Source of the DNA: JANWHF01 sp036276235
Lineage (GTDB): Bacteria; Planctomycetota; Phycisphaerae; Tepidisphaerales; Tepidisphaeraceae
Assembly (NCBI GenBank): GCA_036276235.1
Contig: DATBDZ010000240.1
Coordinates: 1-5,829, forward strand
Reading direction: 5' to 3'
DNA length: 5,829 nucleotides
This document shows, piece by piece, positions 1 to 5,807 of the stretch. Position 1 is the first letter of the stretch, and every line of letters begins with the position of its first letter. Made by a program: the position numbers and the translations under genes. Under the pieces are notes generated by a model. That model searched no databases. It had not been told where the DNA came from and saw only the letters and a list, made by a program, of their open reading frames with translations.

Positions 1-239
1 CCGCCGGCCAGGCCGGTGCCCGAGCCGCGCGGGATGATCGGGATGTTCAGCTCAGCCAGGAGCTTGACGACGGCGACGACCTCGGCAGTCGAGCGCGGAA
101 ACACAATCGCCGCCGGCGTCGCGCGGGCGATGGTGAGCGCATCAAATTCATAAACGAACCGCTCGGCAGAATTGGTCAATACGCCGTCGGCGGGAAGTAG
201 CTGTTGGAGGCGAGGGATCAGGTCTGCGTTATTTGACAT
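1..239 (-). CDS. glcD: GlcD-like FAD-binding oxidase, N-terminal part (runs off left edge)
   Basis: This is the first 79 codons of a flavoprotein of the GlcD / D-lactate dehydrogenase group (FAD-binding PCMH fold). Such enzymes oxidise glycolate or other 2-hydroxy acids to 2-oxo acids. I translated the reverse strand directly. It starts MSNNADLIPRLQQLLP, continues through a segment typical of the family (ATPAAIVFPRSTAEVVAVVKL), and reaches PRGSGTGLAGG. That last motif matches the pyrophosphate-binding loop (TRGAGTGLSGG in E. coli GlcD). The ATG at 239-237 is the natural start: the upstream small gene ends at 229 and overlaps it by 11 bases, and there is no obvious ribosome binding site, so translational coupling is plausible. 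The catalytic and substrate-binding parts lie outside the window, so the substrate (glycolate, D-lactate or another hydroxy acid) cannot be settled. The family call is firm; the gene symbol is less so. Confidence 0.85.
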   Translation of the reverse strand, partial: MSNNADLIPRLQQLLPADGVLTNSAERFVYEFDALTIARATPAAIVFPRSTAEVVAVVKLLAELNIPIIPRGSGTGLAG

Positions 240-432
240 TATTATTCTGTTGGCGACCTTGCTTCGACGAAGTCTTTAGGCCTCGACCCACGCCGAGTTG
301 GCGCCGAGCTTCATCGAGATCGACGCCGCCCTCCTTTGCGTGCCGGGCGCGTGATCGCTGAATCATCGCCATAAAGTCGGCATTGGCCGATAGGGCGAGC
401 GTCTCAACACTTTTAAACTCGAGTGAAGCCAT
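229..432 (-). CDS. Small hypothetical protein (67 aa), weakly antitoxin-like
   Basis: I do not recognise a named family. From the ATG at 432-430 the product is 67 residues: a short N-terminal part (MASLEFKSVETLALSANADF), a charged helical stretch (MIQRSRARHAKEGGVDLDEARRQLG), and a basic, Gln/Asn-rich tail. The pattern of an Arg-rich helix, a Gly-Gly-Val turn and then a hydrophobic-spaced acidic/basic helix resembles the C-terminal part of small antitoxins that pair with RelE/ParE toxins, but this is only a resemblance. No toxin gene follows: the next gene is glcD, which overlaps the last codons by 11 bases. The frame is open further upstream to a TTG at 489 (86 residues) with another ATG at 459. 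I prefer 432 because the extra N-terminal residues look non-conserved, but no start has a strong ribosome binding site. The close overlap supports a real, co-translated gene. Confidence 0.55.
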   Translation of the reverse strand: MASLEFKSVETLALSANADFMAMIQRSRARHAKEGGVDLDEARRQLGVGRGLKTSSKQGRQQNNNVK

Positions 433-747
433 ATGGCATCCGCGTAATTCTACAAACATCAGCGCACAGCGGGAAATCGTGCGCCCCAAAGACTTCGCCC
501 GCCGGTTACAATTCGATTTCGGAGCAGACGGCGATAGCCTGAACCGTTAATGCGAGGAATTGTCAGCTTCGGAGTACCGACTCTGAAAATGTTGGCGATT
601 GTATACGAATGCCACGGGCATGCTAACGCAAGCCCATGCCACCCGATTTGAGTGCTACTGCAAAATCGGGTGGCATGGGCTCGCGACAGCGTGCCCGTGG
701 GGGTTTCATGCTTCGCGTGTGTGCCCAAAGGCACGTGACCACTCGGC
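433..747. other. Divergent intergenic region, no gene supported
   Basis: This stretch of about 315 bases separates the leftward small gene/glcD pair from the rightward glycosidase gene, so it should carry promoters for both directions. I could not find a convincing -35/-10 pair on either strand. Its one clear structure is the long palindrome at 612-700. A 5-bp stem with a CAAA loop (GTGCC / GGCAC, 721-734) sits just before the glycosidase start. Open frames crossing the region on both strands run through the palindrome, show no recognisable protein, and are not called as genes. Confidence 0.6.
612..700. repeat. Long imperfect palindrome (REP/MITE-like hairpin)
   Basis: An inner stem of 19 perfectly complementary bases is visible: AGCCCATGCCACCCGATTT at 631-649 pairs with AAATCGGGTGGCATGGGCT at 663-681, around a 13-base loop (650-662). 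The pairing continues outward: 612-630 (starting CCACGGGCA) against 682-700 (ending TGCCCGTGG), with four positions not Watson-Crick, one of which can be a T-G wobble. The whole arm is therefore 38 bases long. There is no T-tract after it on either strand, so it does not look like a plain terminator. The shape and GC-rich core fit an interspersed palindromic repeat such as a REP or a small non-autonomous element. Only one copy is in this window, so repetition in the genome is an inference. Confidence 0.85.
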
Positions 748-2148
748 ATGACGGTGTGTGCGAATTTGCAAAGTCCGATCGACCAGTCAAAGCCAATGCC
801 CACCAGCTTCCTCGACATTCTGACTCAACGCGGCATCAATACTGCCGATCACCGCACCAATAGCGGCGGCGCTGCTTCGCAGGATCGTAAACCCGAAGCC
901 GGCTCCGGCGATCGTACTTGGGATTTTGCTTTTGCGACCGGCATCGAATGCTCAAATCCTAGCGTCGTCGATGCCGATGGAAATCGGCTACGCCGCGATC
1001 TTCTGGAGGAGTGCGGACATTACCGTCACTGGCGTGAAGACCTGCAACTGGTGAAAGAACTTGGAACGCCGTGCCTGCGGTATGGCTTGCCGAATCATCT
1101 GATTCACACCGGGCCGGATCGCTTTGACTGGTCTTTTGCCGATGAGGCGATGGCGGAGATTCGCCAGCTGGGGATTACGCCGATCCTCGATCTTTTGCAT
1201 TTTGGGATTCCGGATTGGATGGGCGATTTTCAGAATCCGGAGATGCCGCTGCTTTTTGCGGACTACGCCGGCGCGGTGGCGCAGCGATATCCGTGGGTGC
1301 GCGGGTACACGCCGGTCAATGAGATTTACGTCGCCGCGCGCAACAGCGGATGGGACGGCCGATGGAACGAGCGGCTGAGGACCGAGCGAGGTTTTGTCAC
1401 GGCGCTCAAGCATCTTGTCGCCGCCAATCTTCTGGCCAGCGCGGCGATCGTCCGCCATCGTCCGGATGCGATCATCGTGCAGAGCGAGTCGGCGGAGTAC
1501 ACCCATCACGTCGTCGCGCGGCCGTCGCATGAGGTGAAGCTGCGCAACAAGCTGATTTTTCTTTCGCTCGATCTGCTCTATTCCAAAGCACCTGATTCGG
1601 ACGTGCTGATGTTCGCGCAGGACAACGGGATGACGCGCGAGGAGTTCCTCTGGTTCATGCGCACCGCGCCCGCCGGCTTCCAGGTGATGGGCAATGACTA
1701 CTACGGCCACAATGAAAAGCTGCTGCTTCCCGATGGCACGATGAGCTACGGCGAAGACGTGCTCGGCTGGTATCTGGTGACGCTCCGTTATTACCATCGC
1801 TATTACAAGCCGGTGATGCACACGGAAACGAACACGCCGCACCCGGAGCTGGCGGTGCAGTGGCTCTGGAAACAGTGGACCAATATCCTGCGCATGCGCC
1901 GCGATGGCGTGCCCGTGCTCGGCTTCACCTGGTACAGCCTGACCGATCAAATGGATTGGGACACGCAACTGACGGAACGCAATCGCCGCGTCAACGCCTG
2001 CGGGCTTTACGATCTGGACCGCAAACCCCGCCCGGTGGCGGCGGCGTTCAAGCAGCTCATCAAAGAATTCGGCGAGATCACCTCAATGGCGCACGGCGAA
2101 TTGTTTGAGGTCACCCGCCGCCGGGCGACACCGCGGAGTGATATTTGA
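748..2148 (+). CDS. Family 1-like glycoside hydrolase (clan GH-A)
   Basis: The 466-residue product has the layout of a retaining beta-glycosidase with a TIM-barrel fold related to GH1. Visible landmarks are the start of the barrel at FAFATGIE (60-67); DLQLVKELGTPCLRYGL (98-114); LGITPILDLLHFGIPDWM (141-158), with His151 like the His of the GH1 HWDLP motif; TPVNEI (188-193), with Glu192 as probable acid/base; NDYYGHN (316-322); MHTETN (357-362), with Glu360 as probable nucleophile; and TWYSLTDQMDW (394-404), matching the GH1 WSLxDNFEW region. The C-terminal CGLYDLDRKPRP segment also fits GH1. Total length is close to the usual GH1 length, but residues 1-57 are low-complexity and polar, with no signal peptide, so the enzyme is probably cytoplasmic. 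The motifs are divergent enough that the substrate cannot be named. ATG 796 (residue 17) is an alternative start; neither start has a clear ribosome binding site. The next gene begins about 48 bases downstream on the same strand. Confidence 0.82.
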   Translation: MTVCANLQSPIDQSKPMPTSFLDILTQRGINTADHRTNSGGAASQDRKPEAGSGDRTWDFAFATGIECSNPSVVDADGNRLRRDLLEECGHYRHWREDLQLVKELGTPCLRYGLPNHLIHTGPDRFDWSFADEAMAEIRQLGITPILDLLHFGIPDWMGDFQNPEMPLLFADYAGAVAQRYPWVRGYTPVNEIYVAARNSGWDGRWNERLRTERGFVTALKHLVAANLLASAAIVRHRPDAIIVQSESAEYTHHVVARPSHEVKLRNKLIFLSLDLLYSKAPDSDVLMFAQDNGMTREEFLWFMRTAPAGFQVMGNDYYGHNEKLLLPDGTMSYGEDVLGWYLVTLRYYHRYYKPVMHTETNTPHPELAVQWLWKQWTNILRMRRDGVPVLGFTWYSLTDQMDWDTQLTERNRRVNACGLYDLDRKPRPVAAAFKQLIKEFGEITSMAHGELFEVTRRRATPRSDI

Positions 2149-2184
2149 GTTTGGCATCGTCGTTGGTTATTGAAGCAACTTTGC

Positions 2185-2190
2185 GGTGAT
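2185..2190 (+). promoter_or_regulatory. Ribosome binding site of the SEC-C protein gene
   Basis: GGTGAT sits 6 bases upstream of the ATG at 2197 and matches the anti-Shine-Dalgarno end of 16S rRNA (complement of ATCACC). It favours this ATG over the in-frame TTG at 2170, which lies before it. Confidence 0.5.
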
Positions 2191-2196
2191 CTTTAT

Positions 2197-3576
2197 ATGC
2201 TATTGCCAGAACAAGTTGTTCCGTTCCTGCTCCACGACGATGCAATCGTGCGCAATCATGCGCTGAACTACTTCAAAGGGACGCACGATTTTGGCCCGCT
2301 GACGGCAGATCACTTCTGGGCCGTGATCGACAAGTTCGGCCAGACTGATCAGACGATTGGGTTTGCTGCACATCTACGCGATGTTCCGCAGACAGAGGCT
2401 TCGCTCCACCGCTTGCTGAAAGCGCTGGCGTCCAAACCGTCGGCGATTTTTGATTTTCATTATCAGCACGCCGCATACGAAATGGACTTAAACCTGGTGG
2501 CTGAGCACCGCGAAGAACTGCTTTCGGCGCCGCAACTCGTGCCACACGTGCGGGAACATCTGGAACTGCGGCTGAGCCTCATCGATCGGCCGCCCGAAGA
2601 AGCGTGGGATCGCCTGATGGAGCATGGCCGCGAGCTGGCCGAGGAATATGCCCTTTCGTTCAACTACAGCCAGAGCGATGCGTTAATTGAAGCGGCAGCG
2701 CGCGGCGGCGCGACGGTCTGCGAGCAGGCCCTGACCACACTTGCTGACGAATCTGCCGCCGAGGATTGGCGGCAAATCTTCGCCGTGAAGGTCCTCGGTG
2801 CCGCGCGCTATGAGCCGGCTATCGATGCGCTGGTGAATCTGCTGGCCATCGACACAGACGTTTTGCGCCAGGAGGTGAATCGCGCGCTGGCTCGGATCGG
2901 TACTTTGAGCGTCATCGAGCGCCTGGTCAGCTTTTATCCCGGCAAACCCTGGCACGTGCGCCTCTATGCTCACGCACCAATATCGAACATTAAACGGTCC
3001 GAAAGCGTCTCGGCTCTACTCAAGCTCCTCGACGTGGAGACGGCGTTGGACGCCGATCCCTCCCTCAGCCCCGAGCCGGAAGAGGAAGGTGAACCGCTGG
3101 TCGATTGGATACTGGTCGATCTGACCGAGCTTTGTTCCCTGGCGGCTCTTGATCAATCCCGCGCACTCATCGAAGAGTTTCCAGACGATCCTGAATTGGT
3201 GGAGCTTTGCGAAGGCCTGCTGGCCACGGCGCTCATGACAGGCGCAGCACTGCCCGAAGAATCCTTCTGGCGAAGACGCCTCAAGAGACGGGACGCGGAG
3301 ATTCGCTCTATCGGGGGATTGAGCCATTGGTTCAGCGATACCCGCGAGAATTGGCGAAACACGGGCATCAGTTATCCGTCAAAGGCGCCCCACGAGGTCG
3401 AAGATCCTGCGACGTTCGTGGCGAAAGCTCGCACCCTCAATCAAGATCTGGATAGTCGCGACACGGATGTCGAGCCCAATCATGAGCCTTATCGCAACCC
3501 GACGCCGAAGGTTGGCCGTAACGACCCCTGCCCGTGTGGCAGCGGAAAGAAGTACAAGAAATGCTGTGGGAAATGA
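2197..3576 (+). CDS. HEAT-like helical-repeat protein with C-terminal SEC-C zinc motif
   Basis: This is a 459-residue soluble protein of unknown function. The body is almost entirely predicted alpha-helical. Residues about 1-27 (MLLPEQVVPFLLHDDAIVRN) and about 195-245 (FAVKVLGAARYEPAIDALVN, then VNRALARIGTLSVIERLV) have the spacing of HEAT / PBS-lyase repeats. An acidic linker lies near 285-300. The last 22 residues carry a classic SEC-C motif, with RNDPCPCGSGKKYKKCC at 441-457. Its four cysteines (445, 447, 456, 457) are zinc ligands of the kind found at the end of SecA and in many otherwise unrelated proteins, where the motif mediates protein or ribosome contacts. I chose the ATG at 2197 because GGTGAT (2185-2190) lies 6 bases upstream; a TTG at 2170 would add 9 residues. 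The gene may be co-transcribed with the glycosidase. Its 3' end meets convergent mcsB. No specific function should be assigned. Confidence 0.8.
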   Translation: MLLPEQVVPFLLHDDAIVRNHALNYFKGTHDFGPLTADHFWAVIDKFGQTDQTIGFAAHLRDVPQTEASLHRLLKALASKPSAIFDFHYQHAAYEMDLNLVAEHREELLSAPQLVPHVREHLELRLSLIDRPPEEAWDRLMEHGRELAEEYALSFNYSQSDALIEAAARGGATVCEQALTTLADESAAEDWRQIFAVKVLGAARYEPAIDALVNLLAIDTDVLRQEVNRALARIGTLSVIERLVSFYPGKPWHVRLYAHAPISNIKRSESVSALLKLLDVETALDADPSLSPEPEEEGEPLVDWILVDLTELCSLAALDQSRALIEEFPDDPELVELCEGLLATALMTGAALPEESFWRRRLKRRDAEIRSIGGLSHWFSDTRENWRNTGISYPSKAPHEVEDPATFVAKARTLNQDLDSRDTDVEPNHEPYRNPTPKVGRNDPCPCGSGKKYKKCCGK

Positions 3577-3585
3577 GATGCGCGA

Positions 3586-4641
3586 TTAGTTTCCGCCCAA
3601 TCTTTGCCGGATGAAGTCCGCCCGCGCGGCTCGCCTCACGTCCCCTTCAAGCTTCCGCCCCTGAAGCTTCTGCAAATGTGCCGACTGCGTCAGCAGGAAC
3701 AGTTCATTCAGTGTTCGCAGCTCGATGTCTTTCACCCGTCCCAGATGCAAGCCCATGCGCAAATGACTTAGCAAAAGCAGCGTTTCTTCGCTGGCGATCA
3801 ATCTGGCCGATCGCAGCACACCCAGCGCGCGACCGACTTTGTCGTCGAGCTGCACTGTGCGGTCATCGCGCAACGTGCGGCGGGCGTGTTGCTCGTAATC
3901 GATGATCTTCGGAATCACCACATGCTTGAAATCGCTGATGATTTCTTCTTCGGTTTTGCCGAGCGTGGTTTGGTTGCTGATCTGATAGAAGTCGCCGGTG
4001 GCTTCGGTGCCTTCACCATATAGGCCGCGGACGGCCAGGCGCATGTCCTTGGCGGCGCGGAAAACCTTTTCGATCTCGCCCGTCAGCTTTAGGGCGGGCA
4101 GATGCAGCATCACGCTCACGCGAATGCCGGTGCCGACGTTGGTTGGGCAGGCGGTGAGATAACCGAAACGCGGATGAAACGCGTAATCGAGCGTGGATTC
4201 GAGCTTGTCATCCACCTTATTGATCTGCTCCCACGCCTCTTCAAGCTGCAAGCCGCTGCGGAGCACCTGAATGCGAAGGTGATCCTCCTCGTTGACCATG
4301 ATGGAAACAGTTTCGCTCTCGGCGATGGCGACGCCCCGCGCGCCCTCGGCGGCGGCGTGGGGCTTGCTGATCAGATGCCGCTCGACAAGCAATTGCCGGT
4401 CGATCTCCGGAGCCGCGTCCAGATCGACATACAACACCTGCGGGGCGATCTGCGCGCTGAGGATCGTCTCGCGGATCTTGGTTTCCAGATTCTGCCGCTG
4501 ATGCCGCGTGCAGCGGCTGAGGAACGGCGACCCCGCCACGTTCCGCGCCAGCCGAATGCGCGAGGAGATGACAATCTCCGACATCGGCCCGCTCCCGCGT
4601 AACCATTCTCCCGCGTGACTCGTTAGATCGGAAAGCTTCAT
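3586..4641 (-). CDS. mcsB: Protein arginine kinase McsB
   Basis: McsB is a phosphagen-kinase-fold enzyme that transfers phosphate from ATP to arginine side chains of proteins, marking them for Clp proteolysis or altering their activity. The 351-residue product is close to the usual 350-363. Family motifs are all present: SSRIRLARN (26-34), NEEDHLRIQ (117-125), LTACPTNVGTG (162-172, active-site-loop Cys165), RGLYGEGTEATGDFYQISNQ (205-224, with a conserved Glu at 213) and a helical C-terminal domain. The allosteric phosphoarginine-binding motif RDxxRA of Bacillus McsB appears here as GDVRRA (333-338), so its first Arg is missing. The upstream neighbour is mcsA, 159 bases away across a repeat-filled gap. 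No ctsR or clpC is in the window. The ATG at 4641-4639 fits the family N-terminus, although no Shine-Dalgarno is visible. The 3' end lies 9 bases from a convergent gene. Confidence 0.95.
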   Translation of the reverse strand: MKLSDLTSHAGEWLRGSGPMSEIVISSRIRLARNVAGSPFLSRCTRHQRQNLETKIRETILSAQIAPQVLYVDLDAAPEIDRQLLVERHLISKPHAAAEGARGVAIAESETVSIMVNEEDHLRIQVLRSGLQLEEAWEQINKVDDKLESTLDYAFHPRFGYLTACPTNVGTGIRVSVMLHLPALKLTGEIEKVFRAAKDMRLAVRGLYGEGTEATGDFYQISNQTTLGKTEEEIISDFKHVVIPKIIDYEQHARRTLRDDRTVQLDDKVGRALGVLRSARLIASEETLLLLSHLRMGLHLGRVKDIELRTLNELFLLTQSAHLQKLQGRKLEGDVRRAARADFIRQRLGGN

Positions 4642-4654
4642 GGGTGGATAAATA

Positions 4655-4707
4655 AGTTGTCAGTTGCAGCCAATAAAGTTGCCAGTTGCCAGTTGCCAGT
4701 TGTCAGT
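4655..4707 (-). repeat. Heptamer tandem repeat, left cluster
   Basis: Six copies of a 7-base unit lie here, read on the plus strand as AGTTGYC. AGTTGTC and AGTTGCA fill 4655-4668. After an 8-base interruption, three AGTTGCC units and one AGTTGTC fill 4677-4704, followed by a partial AGT. Together with the cluster at 4764-4794, which is in the opposite orientation, it can form a hairpin. Confidence 0.9.
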
Positions 4708-4763
4708 AAATCCATATGTCCTGCCCGCACTAGCGATAATAATTGCCGTATCTCTTCGTCCTC

Positions 4764-4794
4764 ACTGGCAACTGACAACCGGCAACTGGCAACT
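4764..4794 (+). repeat. Heptamer repeat, right (inverted) cluster
   Basis: The reverse complement of this 31-base stretch is AGTTGCC AGTTGCC GGTTGTC AGTTGCC AGT. It matches 28 of 31 positions of 4677-4707, so the two clusters form an inverted repeat around a 56-base spacer. It starts 6 bases after the mcsA stop codon, inside the presumed mcsA-mcsB transcript. There is no U-run after the stem on the mcsAB strand, so a simple intrinsic terminator is unlikely. Confidence 0.9.
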
Positions 4795-4800
4795 ATTCCG

Positions 4801-5298
4801 TCATCCATTTTCCGCCTGGCGGATCTGATCTCTTAGCTTGGCGGCTCTCTCATAGTCTTCGGCTTCGACAGCCTTGGCCAACTCCTTGCGGAGCCGCGTG
4901 AGATCGACCTGCCGCTTCATTGGCACGCCAGTGCCGCCGCGGCGGGTGGGCACTTTGCCAACGTGATGCGTCATTCCTTCATGGGCCCGCTGCAGCAGCG
5001 GCATCAGGTCCTTTTCGAAGATCTGGTAATCATTGGAACAGCCCAACAACCCGCTCTGGCGGAATTCGGCCCAGGTGACGCCGCACTGCTCGCAGGCAGC
5101 CGCGCCGACTTCCTTCTGCATCCCTGAATGGGCCATCACGAAATTCGTGAGCAGCTCGTTGATCGGCATGTGGCTCTTGACGGGCAAGCCTTCATTCTGC
5201 GCGGCGCATTGCTCACACAGATGCTTCTCGATCTTTTTGCCGCCTTTGATTTCGGTGAGATGAACGGTCGCGTTTTTCCCGCAGTTATCACACTTCAT
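4801..5298 (-). CDS. mcsA: McsA, zinc-binding activator of McsB
   Basis: McsA is the small partner that activates McsB and links it to substrates and Clp machinery. From the ATG at 5298 the product is 165 residues. It begins with a zinc finger (MKCDNCGK, then HLCEQC: Cys 3, 6, 28, 31), followed by a helical spacer and a second finger (CEQCGVTWAEFRQSGLLGCSNDY: Cys 69, 72, 87). The expected fourth Cys of the second finger is Asp90. The C-terminus is a UVR (UvrB/UvrC-type) helical hairpin from about residue 131 (DLTRLRKELAKAVEAEDYER), the usual McsA ending. The ATG at 5298 is preferred over the TTG two codons upstream because GAGGTG lies 7 bases before it. mcsB follows, and a pterin-enzyme gene precedes it by 79 bases. 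Many databases would label this simply a UVR-motif protein; the adjacent mcsB makes McsA the better name. Confidence 0.92.
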   Translation of the reverse strand: MKCDNCGKNATVHLTEIKGGKKIEKHLCEQCAAQNEGLPVKSHMPINELLTNFVMAHSGMQKEVGAAACEQCGVTWAEFRQSGLLGCSNDYQIFEKDLMPLLQRAHEGMTHHVGKVPTRRGGTGVPMKRQVDLTRLRKELAKAVEAEDYERAAKLRDQIRQAENG

Positions 5299-5305
5299 GC
5301 ACAAT

Positions 5306-5311
5306 CACCTC
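5306..5311 (-). promoter_or_regulatory. Ribosome binding site of mcsA
   Basis: GAGGTG on the minus strand lies 7 bases before the ATG at 5298. It is too close to the in-frame TTG at 5304 to serve it, so it decides the start. A short stem, GACGG/CCGTC (5312-5328), abuts it directly upstream in the mRNA. Confidence 0.65.
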
Positions 5312-5333
5312 GACGGACCAAAGCCGTCAACAG

Positions 5334-5362
5334 ATGGTATTTCGGCTGGGCGGGATCGTCAA
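5334..5362 (-). promoter_or_regulatory. Candidate sigma-70-type promoter for mcsA-mcsB
   Basis: On the minus strand, TTGACG (5362-5357, five of six consensus bases) and TACCAT (5339-5334, four of six) are separated by 17 bases. This lies in the 79-base gap before mcsA and would allow mcsA-mcsB to be transcribed apart from the upstream pterin gene. It is a motif match only, and chance hits of this quality are common. Confidence 0.28.
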
Positions 5363-5377
5363 ATCAAAGTTGGGTGG

Positions 5378-5740
5378 TTACGGCCAATAAGTCGCCGAGT
5401 TGTCGTCAGTCTCCCACACTTCAACCGAATGCAGCCGCACGTTGGGCGGCAATTGCAACGACCGACCGAAATGCAGCGCGACATGCTCCGTCGATGGATT
5501 CAGCCGATCGAACGGCTCCACTTCATTGAGATGCCGGTTGTGCAAAGGCGCGATCAGTGCTTCGACCGCGCGATCCAGCTCGTGAAAATCCATGACGACG
5601 CCGATGGAATCCAACTCGACCGATTCGACCGACACGGTCACTTTCCAGTTATGGCCGTGCAGCGGCTCAAGCGAGCCATCATACAGCCGAAGCTGATGTG
5701 CGGCGGAGAAGCGGCGCGTTGTGGTGATCTGGAATGCCAT
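5378..5740 (-). CDS. 6-pyruvoyl-tetrahydropterin synthase paralogue, PTPS-III (Glu) type
   Basis: The product (120 residues from the ATG at 5740; a TTG one codon earlier is possible) has the QueD/PTPS fold. The zinc-binding histidines are in FSAAHQL (His15) and LHGHNW (His28, His30). Further motifs are VMDFHEL, HNRHLNE, NPSTEHVA and the C-terminal VWETDDNSATY, whose Glu normally anchors the pterin ring. The catalytic Cys found in E. coli QueD (CGRLHGH) is absent: the segment reads GSLEPLHGH, giving ExxHGH with Glu25. That is the signature of PTPS-III proteins, which cleave the dihydroneopterin side chain to give 6-hydroxymethyl-dihydropterin and can replace FolB in folate synthesis, as shown by complementation for several bacterial members. 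I therefore infer a folate role rather than queuosine synthesis. Automatic annotation would probably say 6-carboxytetrahydropterin synthase. It lies 79 bases before mcsA on the same strand, and no ribosome binding site is evident. Confidence 0.88.
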   Translation of the reverse strand: MAFQITTTRRFSAAHQLRLYDGSLEPLHGHNWKVTVSVESVELDSIGVVMDFHELDRAVEALIAPLHNRHLNEVEPFDRLNPSTEHVALHFGRSLQLPPNVRLHSVEVWETDDNSATYWP

Positions 5741-5807
5741 CAACGGTTAACGGTTCTAACCCGGCGCACCGCGCTTTTGTAGGGGCGAACCTGCATTTTT
5801 GGTGGGG

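Noticed and set aside
459..818. Minus-strand open frame of 119 codons in the divergent intergenic region
   Set aside because: It runs through both arms of the palindrome and into the start of the glycosidase gene and shows no protein-like pattern.
988..1968. Long minus-strand open frame (326 codons) opposite the glycosidase gene
   Set aside because: It is the antisense shadow of a gene with clear glycosidase motifs; its translation is His/Arg-rich with no recognisable domain.
3542..3596. GCGGAAA ... TTTCCGC inverted pair across the convergent stop codons as a bidirectional terminator
   Set aside because: The stem is only 7 bp with a 41-base loop and no T-tracts; it is probably chance.
4102..4602. 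Plus-strand open frame of 166 codons opposite mcsB
   Set aside because: It lies wholly inside mcsB, whose motifs are unambiguous; the antisense translation has no recognisable domain.
4655..4794. Heptamer clusters as a CRISPR array or intrinsic terminator
   Set aside because: The units are 7 bases with no unique spacers, and no T-run follows the stem on either strand.
5378..5740. Naming the pterin enzyme queD (queuosine pathway)
   Set aside because: The catalytic Cys of QueD is missing and the ExxHGH motif points to the folate-type PTPS-III class.
5297..5782. Plus-strand open frame of 161 codons opposite the pterin-enzyme gene
   Set aside because: It is a shadow of a gene with intact HGH and other family motifs.
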